Shown here piece by piece: positions 54,133 to 64,000 of a stretch of DNA of 64,000 bases. The DNA comes from Bacteroidia bacterium (GTDB lineage: Bacteria; Bacteroidota; Bacteroidia; M30B66). The notes below the pieces were generated by a model, which was not told where the DNA came from, ran no database searches, and worked only from the letters and a program-made list of their open reading frames with translations. Both the position numbers and the translations under genes were made by a program. Every line of letters begins with the position of its first letter. Within the stretch, counting starts at the first letter, position 1. Location: positions 62,001 through 126,000 of the forward strand of contig JAGYKL010000005.1 of the NCBI GenBank assembly GCA_018401705.1. Reading direction: 5' to 3'.

Positions 54133-55047
54133 TTAGAAATAACGTGGGTTTTTAATCTTAACAAGTTTTTGAATAAAGTCGTATGCTAACATGATCTCAT
54201 GAGATCCGTTTTGAAATTGCCTTATAGCAGTAGTAGTATAGTCGTATGCATAACCTGCTCTTAGATTAGGAGTGATTTGAAACTGAACCATCCCTACAAC
54301 AGCAGCATCATATCTGTATGAAACACCAAGCCATAAACGCTCATTGAATAAGAAGTGAGCATTTATATCTGCGCTAAGAGGCGCTGAAGGTTCATATTTA
54401 ACTAAGAAAGAAGGCTTAAAGTCAATAGAGTTGCTAAGCTTCCAAACATACCCACCGTTTAGGTAAAAATGTCTTCTTAACCCAGCATCCGAATTATCTT
54501 TCTTCCTAGAGTCGATAGTTATAACGCTAGGAACAGATAAACCTAGATACCCTCTTTCGGTGTAGTAATAAACACCAAAATCGAAACGTGGAGTCCAAAC
54601 ACTTTGGTTAGCATTATAAAGTGGATCACCAGCATCAGGAATATTCTGAAGATCATTTACATTGAAAGTTTGGTTTCTAATACCAGCTCTCAATCCAAAT
54701 GATAGTTGACCGCCCTTACTACCGGTTTTAATGCGGTATGAGTAGGCGGCAGAAATATCATTGATTTGTGTAAGTCCAATATTATCATTGGCGATTACAA
54801 AACCAAGCCCCATATTCTTGTCTTTTATAGGACCGTCAACGGCTAACAAATTTGTTCTTGGAGCTCCGGGGAAACTTACCCATTGGCTTCTATGCAACAA
54901 CGTTGCTCCCCAATAAGGGTGTGTTCCGGCATAAGCTGGATTCAGAAACAGCCCATTGAACATGTACTGGCTGACCTGTAACTCCTGCTGAGCAAAGCTT
55001 GATAAGGAGAAGGCCAGCAGGCCCATAAGTGTAACTATTCTCTTCAT
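54133..55047 (-). CDS. PorP/SprF-family type IX secretion membrane protein
   Basis: 304 residues. Signal peptide (LMGLLAFSLSSFAQQ) followed by the PorP/SprF barrel: QVSQYMFNGLFLNPAYAGTHP, WGATLLHRSQWVSFPGAP, MGLGFVIANDNIGLTQ, SFGLRAGIRNQTFNV, and the strand ending FNERLWLGVSYRYDAAVVG. SprF-type proteins help deliver SprB-like adhesins to the outer membrane. It sits between the giant repeat gene (43 bp upstream) and the PorE-like gene (23 bp downstream), the usual order of such modules. Confidence 0.93.
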   Translation of the reverse strand: MKRIVTLMGLLAFSLSSFAQQELQVSQYMFNGLFLNPAYAGTHPYWGATLLHRSQWVSFPGAPRTNLLAVDGPIKDKNMGLGFVIANDNIGLTQINDISAAYSYRIKTGSKGGQLSFGLRAGIRNQTFNVNDLQNIPDAGDPLYNANQSVWTPRFDFGVYYYTERGYLGLSVPSVITIDSRKKDNSDAGLRRHFYLNGGYVWKLSNSIDFKPSFLVKYEPSAPLSADINAHFLFNERLWLGVSYRYDAAVVGMVQFQITPNLRAGYAYDYTTTAIRQFQNGSHEIMLAYDFIQKLVKIKNPRYF

Positions 55048-55089
55048 TTTATTTGGATTTGATGCAGTTCGTTTTTAGTGTTATAGCGA

Positions 55090-58000
55090 TTATTTTCTTC
55101 TTAAGTCAATGTAACCATTAATATCTCCTTGTCCTTCTACATTAAGATCAACGACGATGAAATACGTACCATCTGGTAAAACGTTACCATTATTTCCAAT
55201 TCCATCCCAATTATTTACATAACCGTTGGCACTGTATACTAGATTTCCCCACCTGTTGAAGACATTAATTTGATTATCTGGGTAGCCTTGAATTCCTTTA
55301 ATGACGTAGAAATCATTGAATCCATCTCCATTTGGAGTGAAGCCATTCGGCAATACAATATTACCTGGTTCAATTAAAGTTATTGTATCCTGAATTTCAC
55401 AACCAAACTCATCACTAATTGTAACTGTGTAGAAACCAGCAGACAAATTAAACAAGTCCTCATTTGTTGATGTGAAGCCTTGAGGCCCAGACCATGAAAT
55501 ACCTGTAGGGAAACCATTACCGCCAATTGACAAATCAATTGAACCATCAGTTCCTCCAATTACAGAAACGTTATAGTTATCATAAATCACAGGACTAGTT
55601 AAATTAGTTTCAATAGTAGGCGCTAAGATAATATTAATGGTAGCAGTTGCATCGCAACCATCCTGATTTACTGCTGTAACAGACCATAAACCAGCTCCAT
55701 CTGCTGTAATTGTTTGACCATCCCCATTTGGAGACCAAGTGTAAGTTTCAAATCCATCACTAGCTGTAAGTACTACTTCTACAGGCACGTTACCACAAAC
55801 GATAGTATCAGGGCTAGCAGTTATTTCAAGAGGTGAAATTGGTTTAACAGTAACTAGTACACTTTCAGATTCCGAAGAACAACCAGCTCCATTAGTAACA
55901 ATAACAGAATATAGAGCTTGCTGATTAGTTACTAGTGTATTGTTTGTTTCGTCTTGAATTTCATTACCATTAATTAACCACTGATTTCCCGTAGCATAAT
56001 TACTAACTAAAGTTGTTGTTTGATCTTCGCAAATAGATTGAGGACCATCAAAAGTGATAATTGGTTGTTCAGGAGAATCTACAATAGTTACATCTACGGA
56101 GTCTCTTCCAACACAACTGTTAACGGTATTGGTTAGGATGTAAATACCAGAAACACAAGCTTCGATTGATGCATCTGTATTTAAAGAATTGTCAGGTAAT
56201 ATCCATTCAGGAGTTGAACCTGCATTTGAAGTAAGTGTAACACATTCGCCTTCGCATACCGTAGTTAATCCAGAAGAAATAATTGTTTCAGGTAATGGTG
56301 TTACTTGAACTGATATTATATCAGATGTTGAGGGACAAATACCATCGGTAGAAGTAACAGTATAGTTACCTGATTCAGTAACTAAGATTTCATCGAAATT
56401 CTCTAAACCATTGCTCCAAATAACAAAGTTACCAGTAGAAGACTGAAGAATAACACTCTCTCCTTCACAAAAGGTTGTAGCACCTAAAGCAGTAATTGTT
56501 GGTGGCTCAGGAACTGCATTCAAATTAATTGTTACAGTATCTGTGGAGACACATCCGTTTACGTTTGTAACCTGAACACTTACAGTTGTTACCCCAATAA
56601 CCTGAGTACTAAATGTTGGATTAACATCGCTTCCAAGGAAGCCAGAAGTTGAATTCCATTGATAAGTGGCTCCAACAACTTCTTCAACAGAAAACTCAAG
56701 AACTTCACCAGGACAACCGTTGAAATCAGGTCCTAAGTCAACATTAATAATTGGATTAACTGTTACCACAATCGTATCGGCACCAATACCACAAGCATTT
56801 GTGCCTGTTACAATGTAAGTAGATGTTTCAAGAGGCGTACAAACTGGATTTGCAATTATAGTTCCTGAAAGGTAAATAGAAGGACTCCATAAAAATTCGT
56901 CAGCACCAGTTGCATTGAAGAAGATTTGTTCTCCGGCACAAACAGTTGTATCATTTCCAACAAATACGTTAGGAACGTCAATTGAAATAACTTCTATCGT
57001 TTCAGATGTATCAGTACATCCAAAAATGTTGGTCACTGAAACGAAATAAAGACCACTTTCAGAAACAGTTATAGACTGGTTAAGTTGATCAGGTCCTAAA
57101 AAGCTCCAAACATTTCCCGTTGGAGAACTAGATGTTAAAGTAACACTTCCTGGAGCACAGAAAGATAATGGTCCATTAGCAGTAATTGTAGGTTGAATTG
57201 GACTTGGGTTAACCAATATAGTTGCGCTCTCAATAGGGAAACTTCCCTGACAAGTAGGGTCACTATCAGATACAACAGAAACTAAAGTGTATGTTGTGTT
57301 AACAGAAGGATTAATTGAGGTAGTGAAGACATCTCCATCAAATGCAGATACAACAATATCTATATTTCCATCATTGTAAGTAAACGTGTATGGCGCCCCT
57401 CCAGTTAGATTAATTGTTAATTGAACACTAGTTCCAGAACAAATAGTATCAGAAGATAGGCTAATAGAAGCAGTTGGGCCATCAGCATTGATAACAGTAG
57501 CGCTTCCATTAACAACGCAGTTACCAGATGTTACTTCTACATCATATGTACCTGCTACTAGACCAGAAATGTCTTCAGTAATTTCATTGAGAGCATTTGG
57601 CCCGCTCCAAACAAATGAAGGAACTCCAGTACCACCAACAACTGTTAAGTCAATTGATCCTGTTGGTGAACCACATCCAGCCTGAACAACTGCAAATTCT
57701 AACGTAGGTTCATCAGAGTTTGTAATAGTTACAGTTGCGGTTCCTTCGCAACCAGTAAAATCGGTTACAATTAAAGTATATGTTCCAGCAGCAAGATTTG
57801 ATAAATCTTCTGAATTAACATTTATAACACCTGGACCATTCCAGCTGAAAGTATAAGGCTCAATTCCTCCTACAATTGAAACATCAATTGAAGCATTTGA
57901 TTCTCCACACAAAGTATTATCAATAGTAGTAGGCTCAATTACAATTACAGGAACTTGACCTGGCAGTATAGTTGCATCAATAGACAATTCGCAACCATTG

Positions 58001-61000
58001 CCATCTAATACAGTAGCACTGTAGTCACCCGGACATAAGTCAGTGATAGTTGATGAACTTTGACCTGTATTCCAAGAAACAGTTACAGGCACAGCAGCAT
58101 CTGTTAAAACAATTTCTATTATACCATCACATGCGTTGCATGATGCATTTGTGATATTAGTAGTAAATGAAGGGGAAGGGCTAAGTGGAATTTCAAAGTC
58201 AAAAGTAACCTCGCAACCAGATCCATCTGTAATAACAACTTGACAAGCACCCGCCGGTAAATCAGTGATATTTTGAGTATTCACTCCGTTACACCATGCA
58301 AATTCAAAAGGCTCAGTTCCTCCTATTAAAGCTAGAATTACAGAACCATTATCAAGTCCACAAGTTGCTGGATTAATAACTGTATTGTCAAAGTCTATAC
58401 TGAAGTTGTTATTCTCGATAAGTGTAATTGAAGTTGAATCAAGGCAATTGCTTTGATTATCAGTAACAACAACAGAATAATCTCCTGCTTGCAAATTAGA
58501 CTGATCTTCTGCGGTTTCAATTACATCTGCGCCAGTCCATAAATAAGTATAATCTCCGGAACCACCACTAACAATAAGATCTATTGAACCTTCTCCATTG
58601 CCACAGGCAGGATCAACAGTAGTAAATGTTAATTGAGGCCCTGCAACTGTTTCAATAGTAAACTCAGCACTTACTTCACAATTTACGTTATCTGTAACTA
58701 GAACAGTGTAAACGCCTGGGGCAAGATTCTCAATCGCATCAGTATCTTCTCCTCCTGGACTCCATGCGTATGTATAAGGACCAACTCCATTAGAAACAAT
58801 TAATGAAATAGAACCATTATTAGCATCACCGCAATCAGAGTTTTCTTGCTCTGCATTAACTGTTGGAATTCCTGTATTTGAAATCGCTACCGAATCGGTT
58901 GTTTCACAACCATTGTCATCAATAACAAGAAGTACATAAGTATCAGCACTCAAATCAGTAATAAATGTATCTGTTGAAGTAATCCCATTCCAAGAAAGTG
59001 TATAAGGTTCAACTCCGCCTGATATTGCTGCGCTAACTAATCCATTATCTTCGTTGCAAGAAGCATTTGTTACAGTAAACTCAATTTCAGGTGCATTAAG
59101 ATTTCCAACACAAGCTTGAGTTGAAACTTCACAACCATTAGCATCTGTAACAGTAACAGTGTAACAACCAAAGGCTAAATCAGCAATGTCTTCAGTTGTT
59201 TCGTTGAAGCCAGATTCATTTTCCCATAAAAAGCTGTAATCTCCAGAACCTCCAGAAACAGTTAAGTCGATCTCACCAGTTGCTAATCCACAAATTGTTC
59301 CTGTAACAAGAGTTTCAAGCATTGGTTGATCTGGGTAGATTAGCACTGCTGTATCTCTAACAGTGCAACCATTACCATCATTAGCAGTTAGAATATATGT
59401 ACCTGCAGCTAAATCTATGATATTAGCAAATGAAGCAAAAGGAGCTCCATTGAAAGTCCAATTATAAGTAACTGGCAATGTTGCATTTGTTAAAGTAGTA
59501 ACTACACTACCAGTATCATTACCACAACTAGGATTTAGAATTGCCAAATCAGAACTAGGCGCTAAGCTAGGAGCGATAACAAATGTTGAATCGTCTGTAC
59601 ATCCATTAATATCAGTTACTGTTAAAGTATATGATCCTGAAGCCAAATTAATTTGATCTAAGGAACCTGCAGCATTACTCCAAACAAAGTCAATCGGAGC
59701 AGATCCTCCTTGAATTTCAATATCAATAATACCATTTGCTTGACCACAAGTGGTGTTTACTTTAGTTGCCGAAATGTTAGGTGGATTATTAAAACCAACT
59801 GTTGCTGACTCAGTAACTTCGCAAGTTGTTATTGGGTCAGTTATTACAACATCGTAAGTTCCAATTGCAAGCCCCGAAATATCTTCTGTTGATGCTGAAA
59901 ACAAATCTGGACCAGTCCAGCTAAAATTGAAAGTTCCAGACCCTCCAGTCAGTGTAAGCTGAACAGCTCCATCATTTGCAATACAAGAAGAGTTAGTAAC
60001 TTCAACTTCAACTAAAGGCTCATTGCTATTAACAATGGTAACCTGCTCGGTAGCTACGCAAGAATTATCTACAGAATCAACAACAGTAACTGAATAAGCT
60101 CCGGCTGTTAGTCCAGAAATGTCCTCAGTGTCACCACCATTACTCCAAGTGTATGTATAAACACCTGAACCACCACTTACACTTAAGTCTATTGAGCCAT
60201 CAGCATTTCCACAAGTAGCATCTTCTTGAGTGGAAGCAAGTTCAATGGTATTAATTGGAGCAATTACTGATTCTACAGTTTGTGTACAAGTTTCGTTATC
60301 TGTTATAACAACAGTATAAGTGCCCGAAGGAAGATTATTTACAGTAGCAGTAGTTGATGCAGTATTGGGCGACCATGCAAAAGTGAAAGGTGCAGTACCA
60401 TTCTGAATAGCGATTGCAATTGAACCAGCTGAAGGATCAGCACAAGTTGGATTTATGACAGTAGCATTTGCTGTAAACTGGTTCTCATCAATGACCTCCT
60501 CATTAATAATCAGTTCGCAATTATTTTCATCAGTAATTGTAACAGAATAATTACCTGCTTCTAATCCACTGATTGAGGGAGTTGTTTCTCCAGTATTCCA
60601 TTCATAGCTAATTGTTCCAGTGCCCGTTCCGTCAATAATAGATATTGTGATTGAACCAATAGCCTGTCCGCATAATGAATTCTCAACAGCAACATTGGCT
60701 TCTGGAGCATTTGCATTATCAACATTAGCTGAAGATGAAACAACACATGTAGTAACTAAGTCAGTTACTTGAACCGAATAATTTCCATCGGCTAAGTCAG
60801 ATAAATCTTCTGATGTTTCATTATTAGGGCTCCAAAGATATTCGTAAGAACCACTTCCTTCAGTAACTGTTAAATCAATTGAACCATTATCTGAACCACA
60901 AGTAGCATCAGAAGAAACAAGTTCTAATACTGGCTCATCATCATTAACAACCGTAAATGTTGAATCGTCAGTACATCCGTTATCATCAGTTACTGTAACG

Positions 61001-62699
61001 GTATATGAGTTAGCTACTAAATTGGTAATTGAATCTGTAGTTTCATTGTTAGACCATAAGAAAGTATATTCAGGTGAACCTCCAGAAACAGTTGTTGTGA
61101 TTGAACCAATGGCATCAGCGCAGATTGTATTAACAACAGTGCCATCAATTTGAGGACTTTCAAGAGTAGTTACTTCAGCAAAGCTACTTGCTTGACAAAC
61201 TCCATCAGGTGAAGTGTAAGTAACAGAATATGTTGTATTGCCCTGAGCTTGAGAAATAATACCTGTATTGGGATTAATTATAGCTCCATCGGCAGGATCA
61301 GTAGTAAATGAATAAATTCCACCAGCTGCAAAACCTCAATTACACCTGTAGGTGCAAGAGATTCATTGTTTGAACAAAACGATTCAATTGAGAAATCAGT
61401 TATATCAGATGTATTAACAGTAATTTCTGCTGTTGAAGCTGCTTCACAAAATTGACCTTGAGCAGTGTACCTTATTATATATGTACTACCGTTTACAGCT
61501 CCAGAGATAACTCCTGTTTCTGCATCAACGGTTGCACCATCGGCTGGATCAACATCAAAAGTATAAGTTCCGCCTTCCAAGAAATCTGGCGCTGGAATAG
61601 GTTCACCTGAAACTGGACCACAGAATGGAATATAAGAAAAATCTGTAACAGGTCTTGGAGCCGTTTGAATTGTTACCAGACCCGAGTTTCCATTTGAACC
61701 GCAATTTGTTGGGAAGTTATCGGTAATACCAATAATTTGATAGAAGCCTGGATCCTGAGTATAGAAAGTATATGTATTTGTATTTGGAGCACTTGGTGTT
61801 CCAACATCATTAACGGTTACAAAGTTAAAGCCGTCAGGAGTATAAAATATATCAAAAGGAGCAACACCACCCTCGATGATAACACCTAGTTGAGCAGAAT
61901 CTCCTTCACAAATAGTAACCGTTGTATCAACAGTTGTTACTAATTGATTATTTTCAAAATATCCAAGGAAAGTAAAGATAGGTGTATTAACTTCAATACA
62001 AACAGGGTTTGAAGAAGTAGCACAACCATTTTGACCTGTAACTTGAGTATAGTAACATCCACCAGAAACAACTCCTAAAAAAGGATTGGTATTTACACCG
62101 CCTGGGAACCAAAGATTTCCAGTTGCGGCGCTTGAAGAAATGAATGTTGTTGCGGAACCAAAACAAAATGCTGTTGGCCCGTTAAGATTAACACTAGGAA
62201 TTGGAGGAGCTACATCTGTTTTTATGGTAAGTCCAGTTCCATTGTCTGAACCAATAATTGCGGGATCAGTGCTAATAACACGAATTCTATACTCAGTTCC
62301 AAAAGGCAAGCCATTTGGAATTAATGAATAAACATAGGATTGATTAATAACTCCAACTAAAGAAGTTGAACCTATATTAATAGGAGCCGCAAAACTTCCG
62401 TTTAAGTCTGATAACTGTGCTATGAAAGTATTTGAAATACCAAAAGCGTTGCCATTAGCATCAAAGTTTACGACCACAGTTGAGCCTGCACAAAAAGTAC
62501 CTGTAATTGGAAGGGTAACTAAATTACCTCCTTCTACTTTAGCCAGCTCATCAATTGAATTTACGTCAGAACAATTAAAATCATCCGAAGCCAAAGCTTC
62601 GTTTGAAGGAATATTATTTTCAATAGCGTTATCGGCCTTCAGTGAAACTGAAGTTAAAAAGCCTATTGAAAATAAAATCAAGTAAATACTTCTTTTCAT
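55090..62699 (-). CDS. Giant SprB-like repeat protein with gliding-motility C-terminal domain, one frameshift as sequenced
   Basis: About 2536 residues if repaired. The N-terminal part (62699-61278) has a signal peptide and Ig-like domains and stops at 61278-61280. From about 61332 the family sequence continues in the next frame without start codons to 59904 and on to 55090. One lost G in GAGG(G)TTTT (about 61333-61337) joins the two, restoring EGFAAGGIYSFTTDPADGA. The body has at least 16 SprB-type repeats of about 70-90 residues, each with YTFxWS and a closing GTYTVTVTDxNGC. Several Ig/PKD-like domains follow, and the end is the gliding-motility type CTD (LPNGFTPNGDGFNDFYVI, FNRWGNLVY). Likely a surface adhesin exported by the T9SS with the downstream PorP/SprF protein. 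Confidence 0.88.
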
Positions 62700-62721
62700 G
62701 GAATTGTGTTTATGCGACGGG

Positions 62722-62729
62722 CAAAAATA
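62722..62729 (-). promoter_or_regulatory. Putative -7 element TATTTTTG before the SprB-like gene
   Basis: A full match to TAnnTTTG on the reverse strand, 22 bases before the ATG at 62699. No -33 element at standard spacing; the rest of the gap 62700-62887 shows nothing else. Confidence 0.4.
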
Positions 62730-62887
62730 ATCAGATATCTGAGATAAAAAAAAGTTCTAACACGCCAAAGTTCGGTATTTAAGAGGATTTTAATGTAGCA
62801 TGATTAAGTTAAATCATATTAGATTGTTAACTACGCCACAAATAAAACACATTGCACTGATTACCAGAATGTTAAATTACAACGAGC

Positions 62888-64000
62888 CTAATTTTTTAAA
62901 AATTTATTAACAAACGAATTTCCTCTAGAAACAAACTCCATCGTGTAAATACCGGAATTCAAAGTAGAAACATCCACAGATTCAGTTTTTCCGCTTACTT
63001 CATTTACTTTTCTTCCGAACATATCACGAATTATGATGCGTTCATATTCATTTCCAGGAATACTTATATGAAGAACCGATTCTACGGGATTAGGGTAAAC
63101 ATGCACTTGTTTGTCTAAAGGAACTTGAGCATTGCTAAGCAGCAAGCCTTGACGGAAATTCTCGACAACGAATCTCATCGCAGAAATCTGCTGAGATGTG
63201 AACATGTTCATACAATTCTCATCAGAATAATCCATATAATTCTCAATCATATCCGGCAAATCAATTCCAGAGTCGGAGCATGAATTTGAGCTTAAGTCGC
63301 ATGTTTGTTGAGATGCCTGAGCAGCTGTAGGAGTGTCTTGGAGACCATCATCTTCTGTACAGTCACCATCGCCCCAGATATGACGTAAGCCAAGGTAATG
63401 ACCTACTTCATGAGTAGCTGTTCTTCCTTTATTAACAGTAGCAAGCGTTCCTGAAGCTCCAGGGTCTGGTCCGAATACTTCATAATGAACAACTACCCCA
63501 TCCTCGTCTGCTGATTCGGCGGCACTTCCAGAGGGCCAATTTGGTGCTCCGTCGGGAGGAGTTGCAAAACCCAACACGGCAGGGAAACCGAAAATAGCAA
63601 GGTTACAAACCCAAATATTCATGTATTGGTTAGTATCCCATGCATCTGAACCTCCATCACTCGAGTGCTTCATTTTGAAGGAGCCATCAAAAAGAGAAAG
63701 AATAAACGACGTTTCACTTGTTTGTGTGCGAACAATACCATTGGTAGGATTACCCTGTGGGTCGAATTCGGCTAAATAAAATTCAATTCCAGCATCAGCT
63801 GCTACATCTAAAAACTCGCTTCGTGTTAGTGAAGCATCAGAGTTTTGTCTTCTATAATCCTGATTTAGGACTTCTATCTGGTCGAAAATCTTTTGATCAG
63901 AAATGTTTTGAGCTTCATTATTATAAACAACATGCACAACAACCGGAATGCGGTAAACATCGCCCGTGAAACGGGCTGAAGTATTTCTAGCATATTGCTC
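62888..64000 (-). CDS. M43 (cytophagalysin-like) metalloprotease, T9SS cargo, N-terminus cut by window edge
   Basis: 371 codons to the window edge (the frame is open to base 64000). The pro-region/catalytic opening RIPVVVHVVYN is followed by the zinc site HEVGHYLGLRHIWGDGDC and the Met-turn MDYSDENCMNMFT, closely matching the protease at 47799. Unlike that one, it has no PKD or jelly-roll domain: the catalytic part runs almost straight into a type A T9SS sorting domain (VHVYPNPVESVLHIS ... GIYTMEFVSRG ... FVNKFLKN). The signal peptide lies beyond the window. Confidence 0.9.
   Translation of the reverse strand, partial: EQYARNTSARFTGDVYRIPVVVHVVYNNEAQNISDQKIFDQIEVLNQDYRRQNSDASLTRSEFLDVAADAGIEFYLAEFDPQGNPTNGIVRTQTSETSFILSLFDGSFKMKHSSDGGSDAWDTNQYMNIWVCNLAIFGFPAVLGFATPPDGAPNWPSGSAAESADEDGVVVHYEVFGPDPGASGTLATVNKGRTATHEVGHYLGLRHIWGDGDCTEDDGLQDTPTAAQASQQTCDLSSNSCSDSGIDLPDMIENYMDYSDENCMNMFTSQQISAMRFVVENFRQGLLLSNAQVPLDKQVHVYPNPVESVLHISIPGNEYERIIIRDMFGRKVNEVSGKTESVDVSTLNSGIYTMEFVSRGNSFVNKFLKN

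Noticed and set aside
60561-60746. Short minus-strand ORF starting MLFHLQLML
   Set aside because: It is the +1 shadow of the SprB-like repeats; the real frame there is open and carries the YSVTITD-type motifs.
55090-61278. Regular repetition that might suggest a CRISPR or satellite array
   Set aside because: Repeats are degenerate at DNA level, about 200-270 bp apart, in one reading frame, and encode SprB-type protein repeats.
1-64000. Mobile elements, prophage, tRNA or rRNA genes
   Set aside because: No transposase, integrase, phage structural gene, or recognisable rRNA or tRNA was found by eye; a tRNA search program was not available to me.

Overview
The window looks like chromosome from a member of the Bacteroidota, probably a marine-type Flavobacteriales. 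The DNA is AT-rich. Starts lack Shine-Dalgarno sequences, and several genes have the Bacteroidota -7 element TAnnTTTG. Lipoproteins are numerous. The right-hand third carries type IX secretion (T9SS) hallmarks: a PorP/SprF-family protein, a PorE-like OmpA lipoprotein, a giant SprB-type repeat protein with a gliding-motility C-terminal domain, M43 proteases with sorting domains, and a GldI-like FKBP lipoprotein. I saw no rRNA, tRNA, transposase, phage gene or CRISPR array.

Layout. 1-1.7 kb: truncated SF1 helicase. 2.0-5.7 kb: overlapping envelope cluster (two lipoproteins, an M48 protease, an outer-membrane barrel) facing a SIMPL-like protein. 6.9-13.1 kb: TetR regulator and an RND efflux operon, each preceded by the same palindromic operator. 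13.1-15.7 kb: periplasmic protein, ECF sigma factor and membrane anti-sigma in one overlapping operon. 16-23.3 kb: housekeeping genes (trxA, DUF58, P460-like lipoprotein, lysS, rpsP-rimM-methyltransferase, lpdA). 23.3-32.3 kb: surface polysaccharide genes (asnB, glycosyltransferase, Wza-like lipoprotein, BY-kinase, rfbC, WecA/MraY-like transferase, lytic transglycosylase). 32.3-34.8 kb: a duplicated aspartyl protease with a four-repeat CBM48 protein. 34.8-40.7 kb: uvrA, LOG-family protein, ClC channel, HPt protein. 40.7-44.9 kb: four FKBP proteins and a DHH phosphoesterase. 45-47.7 kb: lipoprotein, saccharopine dehydrogenase-like enzyme, outer-membrane protein. 47.8-64 kb: T9SS cargo and machinery, with comEC between.

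Four genes are broken as sequenced: the trmN6-like methyltransferase, the BY-kinase (twice), uvrA (a cluster of indels in about 330 bp) and the giant SprB-like gene (once). Outside the break points each stays open and conserved, and several breaks fit loss of one base from a homopolymer. I favour consensus errors over biological decay, but the sequence alone cannot decide. The most original material is the TetR double operator, the protease/CBM48 pair, the FKBP cluster mixing canonical and degenerate domains, and the SprB-like/PorP/PorE module.
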